In this document: positions 43,573-52,580 of the stretch, in pieces | Position numbering within the stretch: position 1 is the first letter of the stretch | Layout: each line of letters starts with the position of its first letter | NCBI RefSeq assembly: GCF_050920705.1 | Contig: NZ_CP154799.1 | Coordinates: forward strand, 1,674,001 to 1,738,000 | Origin: Regnicoccus_A sp014224355 | GTDB lineage: Bacteria > Cyanobacteriota > Cyanobacteriia > PCC-6307 > Cyanobiaceae | Length of the DNA: 64,000 nucleotides | Direction of reading: 5' to 3' | The notes under the pieces: generated by a model | Told to the model about the DNA's origin: nothing | Databases searched by the model: none | What the model saw: the letters and a program-made list of their open reading frames with translations, nothing else | Program-made: the position numbers and the translations under genes

Positions 43573-43821
43573 CTACCTCATTTTCAACTGCTCAACAATG
43601 TTGAGAAGGTAAACCTCCAGCACTTCAGGGATTTTGTCGATTGCAGTCAACACATACTGCGGTGTACCAGTTTCAAATGCAATCGCCTTGAGGTGAGTGA
43701 CAGCAGCTTCTGCTGCTGCAGCAGTGCGTTCGTGGGCAGCGGCGCTGCGTTCCAGGGCTACGACCTGTCGCTCCTCAAGGGATGCAGATTCGATGACGCT
43801 GGAGTAGTTGGATGATTGCAT
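43573..43821 (-). CDS. Small helical hypothetical protein
   Basis: 82 residues rich in Ala, Glu and hydrophobics: ALERSAAAHERTAAAAEAAV forms a coiled-coil-like helix, followed by YVLTAIDKIPEVLEVYLLNI. It ends shortly before a good terminator, which supports it being a real transcript end. It overlaps the preceding frame by 64 bp. Family unknown. Confidence 0.5.
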   Translation of the reverse strand: MQSSNYSSVIESASLEERQVVALERSAAAHERTAAAAEAAVTHLKAIAFETGTPQYVLTAIDKIPEVLEVYLLNIVEQLKMR

Positions 43822-44048
43822 GGTTCGTTGTTTTTGATGGTTGAAAGTCTATCAGTACGGGTTATGTTTTCAAGCATGTCCAGGGCATCTTTCAGTCCCA
43901 TCAGTTCGCTACTCAGGTCGCCGCCTTGGCAGTAGTGCTTCAGCGCAGCGGTGGGGTTGAGCCTGAAGGCGGCATCACGCTGGCTGATGTGATGCGGGTG
44001 ATGGGCAAAGACGCGAGTGCCGATGAAATCGAGCTGGTCATCAAGCAT
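43758..44048 (-). CDS. Small hypothetical protein, overlapping
   Basis: 96 residues from the ATG at 44048 (longer form to 44,099). The main part (MLDDQLDFIGTRVFAHHPHH...AALKHYCQGGDLSSELMGLK) has a plausible soluble composition. Its tail overlaps the downstream small gene in another frame, so either the true end or the next start may be misjudged. Confidence 0.4.
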   Translation of the reverse strand: MLDDQLDFIGTRVFAHHPHHISQRDAAFRLNPTAALKHYCQGGDLSSELMGLKDALDMLENITRTDRLSTIKNNEPCNHPTTPASSNLHPLRSDRS

Positions 44049-44105
44049 TCGCGGGCTCCGTTTGGGGTGGGGTTGAGTCTGGAGCAAAAGGCGGACCACG
44101 GCTGC

Positions 44106-44321
44106 TCATGACAGCATCGCCACCACCAAAAGCAGCAGCAGCAGGAACAGGAGGAGCAGTGCCGCCGCAGCGGGCAGCAGGGGCGCCGGCAGGGTGCTTG
44201 GAGCCGATGGTGCAGGGCGATGCCTCACAGGGGCAGGGCGGCGGCGCTGGCGGGAGATTTCGCGGTGAGCGGCACGCCTGATGCGCCAGGCGTAGCTGCT
44301 GCCGAGGCTTCCACGTCTCAT
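44106..44321 (-). CDS. Possible small membrane protein
   Basis: 71 residues with an Arg-rich N-terminus (SYAWRIRRAAHREISRQRRR), a Pro-rich linker and a C-terminal hydrophobic helix (AAAALLLLFLLLLLLVVAML). It lies just after the truncated YraN-like remnant on the same strand and might be a small tail-anchored protein or noncoding GC-rich DNA. Confidence 0.3.
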   Translation of the reverse strand: MRRGSLGSSYAWRIRRAAHREISRQRRRPAPVRHRPAPSAPSTLPAPLLPAAAALLLLFLLLLLLVVAMLS

Positions 44322-44382
44322 GCCGCCGCCGCCTGCCCTTCCAGGGCGGCGGTGTGCTCACATGTTCGCATTGGAGAGCAGG

Positions 44383-44529
44383 CAGTTTGAGTTCTCCCCA
44401 GCGGCAACGCCAGCGGCTGGAGAGCAGTCGCCAGCCCCGCTGCCGCAGCAGACGCCAGGCCCGTTGCTCCGCCCAGGCCCCGGGGAGGGCGCTGCGGCTT
44501 CTGGTGCGTTGCGTATTGCTCAGGGCCAT
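44383..44529 (-). pseudogene. yraN: Truncated YraN-like (UPF0102) endonuclease
   Basis: The frame encodes GAWAEQRAWRLLRQRGWRLL and SSRWRCRWGEL, the conserved N-terminal block of the YraN/UPF0102 nuclease-fold family (GxxGE...A...L...G...RCRxGEL). The next expected active-site strand is missing and the frame goes into unrelated Pro/Arg-rich sequence. Only about 45 of about 120 residues are recognisable, so this is a 5' remnant. Confidence 0.55.
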
Positions 44530-44580
44530 GGGGAGCGTCACCCGGTTTTCCTAGGGTTCCCTTGCTGTCCCTTCCCTGCC

Positions 44581-45090
44581 ATGGCTGCCCCGCTGCGTTC
44601 GCTGGTCTCAGGCCTGCTGGCCTGGATGGGCGGGGGGCTTCTGGCGATCCTGCTGCTGCTGCAGCCGGCGGCTCCGGCCATGGCGGCGATGGACTACGCC
44701 AAGCAGGTGCTGATCGGCGCTGATTTCCACGACGGCGACCTGCGCGGGGTCACCTTCAACCTCACCAATCTGCGCGACGCCAACCTCTCAGGGGCGGACA
44801 TGCGCAACGCCAGCCTGTTCGGCGCCAAACTCCAGGACGCCGACATGCACGGCGTAGATCTGCGGGAGGCCACCCTGGATTCGGCGGTGCTGGAGGGCAC
44901 CGACCTGCGCGATGCCGTGCTGGAAGATGCCTTCGCGTTCAACACCAAGTTCGTCAACGTGGCCATCGAGGGGGCCGATTTCACCAACGTGCCCCTGCGC
45001 TCCGATGTGCTCACATCCCTGTGTGCCATCGCCAGCGGCACCAATCCCGTCACGGGCCGCGACACCCGCGACACCCTCAGCTGTCCCTGA
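44581..45090 (+). CDS. Lumenal/periplasmic pentapeptide-repeat protein
   Basis: 169 residues from ATG 44581, chosen because it places a Sec signal peptide at the start (LAILLLLQPAAPAMAA). About 14 pentapeptide repeats A(D/N)LXX follow (GADFHDGDLRG, NLRDANLSGADMRNASL, LEGTDLRDAVLED), building a right-handed beta-helix. The tail has two Cys (SLCAI, TLSCP) that could pair. Cyanobacteria have many such exported proteins of unknown role. Longer forms back to 44,320 lack coding character. It is followed by a short gene 19 bp later. Confidence 0.8.
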   Translation: MAAPLRSLVSGLLAWMGGGLLAILLLLQPAAPAMAAMDYAKQVLIGADFHDGDLRGVTFNLTNLRDANLSGADMRNASLFGAKLQDADMHGVDLREATLDSAVLEGTDLRDAVLEDAFAFNTKFVNVAIEGADFTNVPLRSDVLTSLCAIASGTNPVTGRDTRDTLSCP

Positions 45091-45109
45091 CCCCGTTGTT
45101 CAAGCTGCC

Positions 45110-45544
45110 ATGAGCTTCGACGCCCACAGCCTCGAGCGCCTGCGCGAGCTCGGTCGCCAGCTGCCCCAGCCCCTGCCGGCACCGGAACCGACGCCATCCG
45201 CCGGCGCCAAGCCCAGGGCCAGCGAAAAACGCCACACGGTGGAGCTGGAGCGCGACCCGGAGCAGCTCTTCAGAGAGCTGATGAAAGTCAGCCCCGACGG
45301 CACCGTTCCGCCCCACCTGATGGACCGTCTGCGCAGCCTCGAGGAGAGCCGGTTGGCGCAGCAGGCCAGGGAGCGGCGCGCTCCTTCTTCTGGGCAGTCC
45401 GCTGCCCCAGCCGCCGAGGCCACCCGCCGCCCGGGGCCTGGACGCAGCACCACTCCGCGGGCCGATCCCCGGCTGGCGGCGGAGCACCCCGACCTCTACA
45501 CCGCCTTCCACTCCCTGCTGCTCGAGGACGAGGAAGACGATTGA
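45110..45544 (+). CDS. Conserved-type hypothetical protein, disordered
   Basis: 144 residues from ATG 45110. It opens with a helix (HSLERLRELGRQLPQPLP), then a Pro/Arg-rich linker, a central helix block (ELERDPEQLFRELMKVSPDG...LMDRLRSLEESRLAQQARER) and an acidic tail (LYTAFHSLLLEDEEDD). It probably shares a transcript with the pentapeptide protein. No known domain. Confidence 0.6.
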   Translation: MSFDAHSLERLRELGRQLPQPLPAPEPTPSAGAKPRASEKRHTVELERDPEQLFRELMKVSPDGTVPPHLMDRLRSLEESRLAQQARERRAPSSGQSAAPAAEATRRPGPGRSTTPRADPRLAAEHPDLYTAFHSLLLEDEEDD

Positions 45545-45607
45545 GGGGCCGCGGAGGATCTCCCATCGCTTCAGCCCAGGGCGCTTCGGCTCAGGGGGTG
45601 GGCTGAG

Positions 45608-46591
45608 ATGTCGATCATCCATGCCCGTGGGCTTGGCAAGAGCTTCCGGGTGGCCGACAAGCAACCGGGCCTGGGCGGCACCCTGCGCCATTTCGTGGCC
45701 CGGCGCCACAAGGACATTCCAGCCGTGCGGGACGTCAGCTTCAGCATCGAGCCCGGTGAGGTGGTGGGCTTCCTGGGGGCCAACGGCGCCGGAAAGACCA
45801 CCACGCTCAAGATGCTCACCGGGCTGATCGAGCCCAGTGCCGGAGCGGTGGCGGTGGCCGGCTTCATGCCCTTTCGCCGCCAGGCGGCCTTCCTGCGCAC
45901 GATCACGCTGGTGATGGGGCAGAAGCAGCAGTTGATCTGGGATCTGCCTCCGCTGGATTCCCTGCGGGTCAATGCGGCGGTCTATGGCATCGGCGAAGCC
46001 GAGGCGCGCCGGCGCATCCATGAACTGGCCGAGATGCTGGAGCTGGGAGAGGAGCTGCGCCGGCCCGTGCGCAAGCTCTCCCTCGGCCAGCGCATGAAGG
46101 CCGAGTTGCTGGCGGCTCTGCTGCATCGCCCCGCCGTTCTCTTCCTCGATGAACCCACCCTCGGGCTGGATGTGAATGCCCAGGCACGAGTGCGTGAGTT
46201 CCTCGCTGACTACAACCGCCGCACGGGTGCCACCGTGCTGCTCACCAGCCACTACATGGGCGACATCACCGCCCTCTGCCAGCGGGTGCTGCTGATCCAC
46301 CGGGGCCGACTCTTCTACGACGGCAGCCTGCAGGAGCTGACCCAGCGGCTCGCCCCCTACCGGGAGGTCTGCTGCGATCTGGGGGAGGTCTATCCACCTC
46401 AGGCTTTCGCTGGTTTCGGCGAAATCGAATCCCTGGCGGGTCACCGGGTGCGGCTGCTGGTGTCCAGGGATCAGCTCACGGCCACCATCTCCCGGCTGCT
46501 GTCCACCTTTCCCGTGCTCGATCTGGAGGTGAACGATCCACCGGTGGAGGAGATCATCGGCCGCCTGTTCCGCGAGGGGGCGGTGGGATGA
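45608..46591 (+). CDS. ABC-2 exporter ATP-binding protein
   Basis: 327 residues. Walker A FLGANGAGKTTTLKML near residue 59, signature LSLGQRMKAELL near 158, Walker B VLFLDEPTLGLD near 178 and the switch His in LLTSHYMGD. The ~100-residue C-terminal extension is typical of DrrA-like exporter ATPases. It overlaps the first permease gene in ATGA. It probably powers export of a lipid, polysaccharide or drug-like substrate with the two permeases; the substrate is unknown. Confidence 0.85.
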   Translation: MSIIHARGLGKSFRVADKQPGLGGTLRHFVARRHKDIPAVRDVSFSIEPGEVVGFLGANGAGKTTTLKMLTGLIEPSAGAVAVAGFMPFRRQAAFLRTITLVMGQKQQLIWDLPPLDSLRVNAAVYGIGEAEARRRIHELAEMLELGEELRRPVRKLSLGQRMKAELLAALLHRPAVLFLDEPTLGLDVNAQARVREFLADYNRRTGATVLLTSHYMGDITALCQRVLLIHRGRLFYDGSLQELTQRLAPYREVCCDLGEVYPPQAFAGFGEIESLAGHRVRLLVSRDQLTATISRLLSTFPVLDLEVNDPPVEEIIGRLFREGAVG

Positions 46592-47376
46592 AACGGACCC
46601 TGCGCCTGGCGCGGGTGCTGCTCTCGGTGCAGTACGCCTACATGCTCGAGTACCGCGCCGAGATTGCCCTCTGGGCCCTCTCCGGGCTGTTGCCCCTGAT
46701 CATGCTGGCCCTCTGGAGCGGTGCGGGGGCAGCCGGGGAACTCAGCCTCAGCCCGGCGGCCCTGAACCGTTACTTCCTGGCGGCCTTCGTGGTGCGTCAG
46801 TTCACCGTGGTGTGGGTGATCCATGTCTTCGAGGAAGATGCCCTGCAGGGACGCCTGTCCCCTTACCTGCTGCAACCGCTGCACCCCTTCTGGCGCTACC
46901 TGGCCGCCCACATCGCTGAGCAGGCCACCCGGGTGCCCTTCGTGCTGGCGATCGTGCTGGTGGTCTGGCTGCTGGGCGCAGGCACCAGTGGCTGGCCTCC
47001 TCCCTCCAGCTTGCTGCTGGGCCTGCTGGTGACCCAGCTGGCCTTTCTGCTGCGCTTCCTGCTGCAGTCGGTGATCACCATGGCCTGCTTCTGGAGCGAG
47101 CGGGCGGCGGCCCTGGATCGGCTGCTGTTGATTCCCTACCTGTTCCTCTCCGGACTGGTGGCCCCCCTGGAGGCTTTCCCCCCCGGTCTGCGCCGCCTGG
47201 CGGGGGCCACCCCATTCCCTTCGATGGTGTCGTTCCCGGCGCGGCTGCTCTCCGGTGGCGAGGTGGATCTGCTGGGGGGCCTGGCGACCATGGCCGCCTG
47301 GATGGGCCTTCTGCTGCCCCTCTACCTGCTGCTCTGGCGAGCCGGATTGCGGCGCTATGCGGCCATGGGGGCCTGA
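46588..47376 (+). CDS. ABC-2 exporter permease 1
   Basis: 262 residues, six predicted membrane helices, for example LWALSGLLPLIMLALW, VLAIVLVVWLLGAG and LLLIPYLFLSGLVAPLEAFP, with the typical late loop between helices 4 and 5. The first residues (RVLLSVQYAYMLEYRAEIAL) form the amphipathic N-terminal helix of this group. It starts within the ATPase gene and its stop overlaps the next permease start. Confidence 0.8.
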   Translation: MKRTLRLARVLLSVQYAYMLEYRAEIALWALSGLLPLIMLALWSGAGAAGELSLSPAALNRYFLAAFVVRQFTVVWVIHVFEEDALQGRLSPYLLQPLHPFWRYLAAHIAEQATRVPFVLAIVLVVWLLGAGTSGWPPPSSLLLGLLVTQLAFLLRFLLQSVITMACFWSERAAALDRLLLIPYLFLSGLVAPLEAFPPGLRRLAGATPFPSMVSFPARLLSGGEVDLLGGLATMAAWMGLLLPLYLLLWRAGLRRYAAMGA

Positions 47377-48163
47377 TGGCCCGCTACCTGCGCACTCTGC
47401 GGGCGTTCTGGACGTCGGCACTGGCAGCGGAACTGGAGTATCCGGCCAACGCGCTGATCGAACTGCTCTCCGTGCTGGGCAACCTGGCGGGAAGCCTGGT
47501 GCTGCTCGCGCTCTTCTACGGCCGCGGCCATGGCCTCGGCGGATGGAGCTGGAACGAGGCCCTGGTGGTGCTCGGGATGTACACGCTGCTGGATGGCGTC
47601 ACCAGCACCCTGCTGCAGCCCAACCTTGGGGAGATCGTGAACCATGTGCGCACCGGCAGCCTCGATTTCGTGCTGCTCAAGCCGATCGACAGTCAGTTCT
47701 GGCTGTCGGCCCGCACGTTTTCCCCCTGGGGCCTGCCGGGGCTGTTGGCGGGGGTGGTGCTGATCGTGGTGGCGGCTGGTCGGGCAGGCGCTGCCCCGGC
47801 GCCCATCACCGTGCTGGGGACTGCCGGGCTGTTGCTGTGCAGCGCCCTGATCCTCTACAGCCTCTGGTTCGTGCTGGCGGCCACCAGCATCTGGTTCGTG
47901 AAAGTGTGGAATGCCACTGAGGTGCTGCGCAGCACCCTGGTGGCGGGCCGCTTCCCCGTCAGCGCCTACCCCCCCTGCTGCGCACCCTGTTCACCCTGGT
48001 GCTGCCGGTGGCGTTCCTCACCACCGTGCCGGCGGAAGCCATCCTCGGCCGGGCCACCCTCCCCTGGGTGCTGGCCAGCCTGGGGATGGCGACCCTCTCC
48101 CTGGGCCTCAGCCGTGGGTTGTGGCGCCATGCCCTGCGCTACTACACCTCGGCGTCCAGTTGA
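47376..48163 (+). pseudogene. ABC-2 exporter permease 2, frameshifted
   Basis: The frame is normal for about 200 residues (EYPANALIELLSVLGNLAGS, YTLLDGVTSTLLQPNLGEIV, FVLLKPIDSQFWLSA). At a run of seven C (47,969-47,975) it leaves frame. With one extra C the sequence continues as YPPLLRTLFTLVLPVAFLTT and ends ALRYYTSASS at a TGA (48,161-48,163), a natural permease ending. So the gene has a one-base deletion, a sequencing error, or a slippage site. Without correction it would fuse into the next gene. Confidence 0.8.
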
Positions 48164-48242
48164 CAGCGATGGCGACGCCGCAAGCGTCAAGCTGAGGCAT
48201 GGCCGTGCTGCGGCCTGCCCCTGGCTTCGGACGTCGACACAC

Positions 48243-48959
48243 GTGGCACAGCAACGAGAGATTGATGACTCGCGCCATCCGGAGAGGCACCGCACCGACC
48301 GGGTGGGCTGGCTGCGGGCGGCGGTACTCGGGGCCAACGACGGCATCGTCTCCACCGCCAGCCTGCTGGTGGGGGTGGCGGCGGCCGAGGCCGACCACGG
48401 CGCGATCATGCTGGCTGGGGCGGCCGGACTGGTGGCCGGAGCGATGTCGATGGCTGCCGGGGAGTATGTCTCGGTCAGCTCCCAGGCCGACACCGAGCGA
48501 GCCGACCTGGCCCGGGAGCGCCAGGAACTCGCCGATGATGCTGTCGCCGAACTGGCCGAGCTCACCGGCATCTACGTGAATCGGGGCCTCGAGCCCTCCC
48601 TGGCCCAGGAGGTGGCGTTGCAGCTCACCCGCCACGATGCCCTTGGTGCCCATGCCCGCGATGAGCTGGGCATCACCGCCAGCCTCAAGGCACGCCCGGT
48701 TCAGGCCGCCCTCACGTCGGCGGCCATGTTCTCGATCGGGGCGGCGTTGCCTCTGGCCACGGCCTCCCTGCTGCCTGCCTCCCGGATCGCGGCGGTGGTC
48801 TCGCTCACCTCGTTGCTTTTCCTGGGGGTCCTGGGTGGCCTCTCCGCCCGGGCCGGTGGCGCCCAGGTGCGCACCGCCGTTGTCCGGGTTACCGTCTGGG
48901 GGGCGATGGCGATGGCGGCCACAGCCCTGATCGGTGTCCTGCTCGGGGTCGCCCCCTGA
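48243..48959 (+). CDS. VIT1/CCC1-family iron/manganese transporter-like
   Basis: 238 residues from GTG 48243, which gives a normal start and length; the apparent fusion with the permease is due to the upstream frameshift. The signature WLRAAVLGANDGIVSTASLL opens helix 1, followed by GAIMLAGAAGLVAGAMSMAAGEYVS, the core of the VIT family, with several Glu/Asp/Met in the loop domain. The C-terminal helices (SIGAALPLATASLLP, AVVSLTSLLFLGVLGGL) complete five. VIT1 members move Fe2+ or Mn2+. Confidence 0.8.
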   Translation: MAQQREIDDSRHPERHRTDRVGWLRAAVLGANDGIVSTASLLVGVAAAEADHGAIMLAGAAGLVAGAMSMAAGEYVSVSSQADTERADLARERQELADDAVAELAELTGIYVNRGLEPSLAQEVALQLTRHDALGAHARDELGITASLKARPVQAALTSAAMFSIGAALPLATASLLPASRIAAVVSLTSLLFLGVLGGLSARAGGAQVRTAVVRVTVWGAMAMAATALIGVLLGVAP

Positions 48960-49021
48960 ACGGACCAGATCGGCCCGAACACCGATAACGTCCTGGCTGC
49001 GACAAGCCGCCAGCTCCCGCC

Positions 49022-50029
49022 ATGCCCGCTCCCCTCCGTCGATGGTGTGTTTTGGGTCTGACCGGACTGCCGGTGCTGTTGATCCTGGCGGTGGCGGCGT
49101 CCGGACCACGGCTGCCGGGTCCCGCCCGGGCGGCTGTGGACGCCCCACCACCGCCAGCCCCGGCCACGGTTCCGCTGCCGCCTGAGCCGGGCCTGCCCCA
49201 GACGGCCGAGGGTCGTCACTATCCGGAGGTGCCCGGCGATCCCCAAGCCGTGGCTGAGTTGCTGGTGTCGCTCGAAGAAGCCCTGCGCTCCTCCGACACC
49301 CCTGCTGACGCATTGCCTGCCCTTGGCCATCAACACCAGGTGATCCTGCGGGTGCTCGCCGTCAGGGAGGGCCTGGCCAATCAGGTTCGGCCCCTTCTGA
49401 GTGCGCGCTGGCAAACGGTGCTCGACCATCACCTGGGGGCCCGACGGGCGTTCCTGTCGATGCGCCGTGGCCGCAAGGGCAGCGCCACCCTGCCGGCCTG
49501 GCGGATCGTGGCACCTGAACCGGCGGAGAATCTGCTGGGCTATTACCGCAGCGCGGCGGCGGCCACCGGCATCGACTGGGAAGTGCTGGCGGCCGTCAAC
49601 CTGGTGGAGACCGGAATGGGGCGCATCGACGGTGTTTCGGTGGCTGACGCCCGCGGGCCGATGCAGTTCCTTCCCACCACCTGGGCGGAGCCTGGCATCG
49701 GCAAGGGGGACATCCGCGATCCCCACGATTCGATCCATGCCGCGGCTCGCTACCTCGTGCGTCGGGGGGGCTTGAAAGACATTCGCAAGGGGCTCTGGGG
49801 CTACAACAACAGCGACTATTACGGCAAGGCCGTTCTCCATTACGCGGCCCTGCTGCGTGACGATCCGGCCGCCTACACGGCCCTGTACCACTGGGAGATC
49901 CACTTCGCTTCCTCGGCCGGTGACCTCTGGCTGCCCGTGGGTTATGCCCAGACCAGACCGATCCCGGTGGCCCTGTATCTGCAGCGCTTCCCCGCCAGCG
50001 CGCCGCCGCCGGCCAACCGTGGCGTCTGA
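49022..50029 (+). CDS. Exported lytic transglycosylase (SLT type)
   Basis: 335 residues. A signal peptide (VLGLTGLPVLLILAVAASGP) and Pro-rich linker lead to an SLT domain: VNLVETGMGRIDGVSVADAR holds the catalytic Glu near residue 197, GPMQFLPTTW the following Gly/Pro turn, then IHAAARYLVRRGG and LWGYNNSDYYGKAVL. It cleaves peptidoglycan glycan strands without water. It is 62 bp after the VIT gene on the same strand. Confidence 0.85.
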   Translation: MPAPLRRWCVLGLTGLPVLLILAVAASGPRLPGPARAAVDAPPPPAPATVPLPPEPGLPQTAEGRHYPEVPGDPQAVAELLVSLEEALRSSDTPADALPALGHQHQVILRVLAVREGLANQVRPLLSARWQTVLDHHLGARRAFLSMRRGRKGSATLPAWRIVAPEPAENLLGYYRSAAAATGIDWEVLAAVNLVETGMGRIDGVSVADARGPMQFLPTTWAEPGIGKGDIRDPHDSIHAAARYLVRRGGLKDIRKGLWGYNNSDYYGKAVLHYAALLRDDPAAYTALYHWEIHFASSAGDLWLPVGYAQTRPIPVALYLQRFPASAPPPANRGV

Positions 50030-50346
50030 GGCCCTGGGCCACCGGCATGAAGGAGCTTGTCGGCTGGGAGCCGGCCCGGTCCGCCGGCATCACACTGGTG
50101 CAGGTGATCCCAGGCAAAGCGATGGAAGAGGGGGGAGCACGATCACGGCATCAGGACGCTCCGAGTCCCTCGCGGTGTCCTTGGGGAGTCTGGCGGCACT
50201 GGTCGTCTGCCTCCTGGTCCTGGGGCTTGGGGTGGGTCAGATCACCACGGTGATGCCGACTCTGGCGGGTGTGTCCACCGCCGCAGCTGGCCGCCCTTGA
50301 GCAGCTGCCGGGGTTGTGGTGTTCGCCGGTGTTCTGGGCCGGCTCC
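50030..50346. other. Intergenic region, possible short membrane frame
   Basis: About 317 bp between the transglycosylase and the next gene. One frame encodes LAALVVCLLVLGLGVGQITT and ends AAGRP, a single hydrophobic helix, but no good start was found. Treated as noncoding leader or a decayed small membrane gene. Confidence 0.35.
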
Positions 50347-50628
50347 ATGAGTGCCCGTCTGGTGCTCGGCCCTGTGCACGTCAGCCCGCAGGTGCGGGAA
50401 TGGCTGGATCTGGAAACGCTGCAACGTCTGGTGGCTCGCCACCGCCGGGGCGACTGGGGCCAGGTGGATGCCCGCGATGCCAGGGCCAACACGCTCGCGG
50501 CTTATCACCAATGCGGCCGGTTGCGCAGTGTTTATCACCTTGGGCAGGGGCTGTGCGTCTGGGTGATCACCGACCATCTCGGTACCGACAGCCTCCAGAC
50601 CACCGTGCTGATCCCCGCTGACGAGTGA
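50347..50628 (+). CDS. Small plasmid/defence-type hypothetical protein
   Basis: 93 residues from ATG 50347 (longer form from 50,269). The sequence LVARHRRGDWGQVDARDARA, AAYHQCGRLRSVYHL and VWVITDHLGTDSLQTTVLIP follows a pattern common among small proteins near plasmid and defence genes. No biochemical role is known. Confidence 0.55.
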   Translation: MSARLVLGPVHVSPQVREWLDLETLQRLVARHRRGDWGQVDARDARANTLAAYHQCGRLRSVYHLGQGLCVWVITDHLGTDSLQTTVLIPADE

Positions 50629-50697
50629 GCCCCAGCCAGAGCTGGGGCGCTGCTACGGTTCCGCCCACCTGGCCCCTGGGGAACTCCTGCCGCTGCG

Positions 50698-51831
50698 ATG
50701 ACTGATCCGGCGCAGCCCAGGGGCGACGATTTCCCGGCACTCAGGGCGATTGCGGAGCGCTTTGAGCTCGGCGGTCCGATCAGCGGCATCGAACCCCTGG
50801 GGCAGGGCAACGTCAACGACACCTATCTGGTGCGCCTGGGCGACACCGCCCGTCCCGCCGCCGTGCTTCAGCGGGTGAACACCCAGGTGTTCACCCGTCC
50901 CGAACTGGTGATGGGCAACCTGGTGACCTTCAGTGACCATGTGGCCCGGCGGATGCGCGAACCGCCCAGGGAGCTGGCAGGCCGCCGCTGGGAGGTGCCG
51001 CGGGTGTTTCCGGCCCGTGCGGATGGACGCCCCTGGGTGTGGGAGGGCTCGAATTTCTGGCGAGCCCTGGGCTATGTGCAGGGGGCCCAGTCGCTGGAGC
51101 GGATCGGGCACAGCGGCCACGCCCGCGAAATCGGTTTCGCTCTGGGCATGTTCCACCGGCTGATCAGTGATCTGCCCGTGGAACACTTGGCCGACACTCT
51201 GGAGGGTTTTCATATCACCCCCTCCTATCTGCGCCACTTTGATCAGGTGCTGGGCCAGCTCAGCTCCCATGGCGATCCCGAGCTGGACGATTGCCTGGCC
51301 TTCGTGGAGCAGCGACGCTCCCTGGTGCCGGTGCTGGAGCAGGCCAAGGCCAGTGGAGAGCTTCGCCAGCGTCCGATTCACGGGGATCCGAAGATCAACA
51401 ATGTGATGCTTGATCTCCAGGCTGATCGGGCCGTTGCCCTGGTCGATCTCGACACCGTCAAGCCAGGCCTGGTGCACTACGACATCGGCGACTGTCTGCG
51501 CTCGGCCTGCAATCCCCTGGGTGAAGAGGCCGACGACTGGCGCTCGGTGCATTTTGATGTGGGTCTCTGCGACCTGCTGCTGAAGGGGTACGGCAGTGTG
51601 GCCAGCTCTTTCCTCACCGACGCCGACTACAGGCACATCCCTGCCGCCATCCGTCTGATCAGCTTCGAACTCGGACTGCGCTTCCTCACCGATCACCTGG
51701 CCGGGGACGTCTATTTCAAGACCCGCCATCGCGGCCATAATCTGCGCCGGGCTCGGGTGCAGTTCAAGCTGACGCAGAGTATCGAGGAGCAGGACGCTGC
51801 GATTCAGGCCGTTGTGGCGGCGATGCGATGA
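50698..51831 (+). CDS. Aminoglycoside-phosphotransferase-type kinase
   Basis: 377 residues. The N-lobe has a Gly-rich loop (LGQGNVNDTYLV). The catalytic loop is IHGDPKINNVMLD near residue 226, and the metal-binding Asp is in LVDLDTVKPG near 250. This is the APH/choline-kinase fold, close to sugar-1-kinases of the N-acetylhexosamine kinase type. The stop overlaps the next start (ATGA), so it pairs with the DOMON-like protein. Substrate unknown, probably a sugar. Confidence 0.75.
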   Translation: MTDPAQPRGDDFPALRAIAERFELGGPISGIEPLGQGNVNDTYLVRLGDTARPAAVLQRVNTQVFTRPELVMGNLVTFSDHVARRMREPPRELAGRRWEVPRVFPARADGRPWVWEGSNFWRALGYVQGAQSLERIGHSGHAREIGFALGMFHRLISDLPVEHLADTLEGFHITPSYLRHFDQVLGQLSSHGDPELDDCLAFVEQRRSLVPVLEQAKASGELRQRPIHGDPKINNVMLDLQADRAVALVDLDTVKPGLVHYDIGDCLRSACNPLGEEADDWRSVHFDVGLCDLLLKGYGSVASSFLTDADYRHIPAAIRLISFELGLRFLTDHLAGDVYFKTRHRGHNLRRARVQFKLTQSIEEQDAAIQAVVAAMR

Positions 51832-52403
51832 AGACTCCCGGCAGCGAACCCACCGCTGAGCACGCTGAGATGCCCTGGCGGTCCTTTGTCCTTCAACCCT
51901 TCGATCCAGAGGCTGGCCTGGCGCTGACGGGGCGGATCCGACGTGGGAGGGAGATCCTGGAGCTGCATCTGCGTCTGAGCGGCGACCTCGCCTCGGTGGT
52001 GGTGCCTGAGCCCTCACCCCGGCCTGAGCGCCGCGATGATCTCTGGCGAAGCACCTGCTTCGAGCTGTTCCTGGGCGCAGAGGCGGAGCCGGTGTACCGG
52101 GAAGTGAACCTCGCCCCCAGTGGCCACTGGAATGTGTATCGCTTCAGCGGCTACCGCCGGGGGATGGAGCCAGAGCCCTCTCTGCAGGACCTGCCCTTCG
52201 GGTTCAGGCGGAAGCCCGCAGCGCTTGAGCTGGCGCTGGCCTGGATGTTGCCCGACGACCTTCAAGCCGCGGGTTCAGCCCTTGAAGCCGGGGTCTGTGT
52301 GGTGATTGAGCGGCGCCAGGGGCGGCTCAGCCACTGGGCTGTGACCCATCCTGGTGATCAGCCTGACTTCCACCGCAGGGATGGCCTGGTGCTGCGCCTC
52401 TGA
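51828..52403 (+). CDS. DOMON-like domain protein
   Basis: 191 residues of a single beta-sandwich type domain: LELHLRLSGDLASVVVP, DLWRSTCFELFLGAE and VNLAPSGHWNVYRFSGYRRG, the hallmark block of DOMON-like proteins, and a final HWAVTHPGDQPDFHRRDGLVL. These domains bind sugars or haem. It is coupled to the kinase gene upstream, consistent with sugar metabolism, but the exact role is unknown. Confidence 0.7.
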   Translation: MKTPGSEPTAEHAEMPWRSFVLQPFDPEAGLALTGRIRRGREILELHLRLSGDLASVVVPEPSPRPERRDDLWRSTCFELFLGAEAEPVYREVNLAPSGHWNVYRFSGYRRGMEPEPSLQDLPFGFRRKPAALELALAWMLPDDLQAAGSALEAGVCVVIERRQGRLSHWAVTHPGDQPDFHRRDGLVLRL

Positions 52404-52580
52404 GGGGAACAACGCCTGCCGTGGTGGGGTGGAAGAGCCCGGAGTGAACCACCACCCCGAGCTCCTGCCCGAAGGCATCGTCATCGTGACATGCCGATCC
52501 AACTGCATCTTTGCATCGGATCCCCGCAACGTCTCCGCCGGCGCAACCGGATCACCGCTGCAGTCGGCTGGGGTTGCCCC

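Noticed and set aside
45077..46444. Leftward 455-codon frame over the ABC ATPase
   Set aside because: The forward strand has unmistakable Walker and signature motifs; the reverse frame is a shadow.
47376..48959. Apparent 527-residue fusion of permease and VIT1-like protein
   Set aside because: The join is explained by a one-base frameshift in a C tract; the two natural genes are recovered with a GTG start for the transporter at 48,243.
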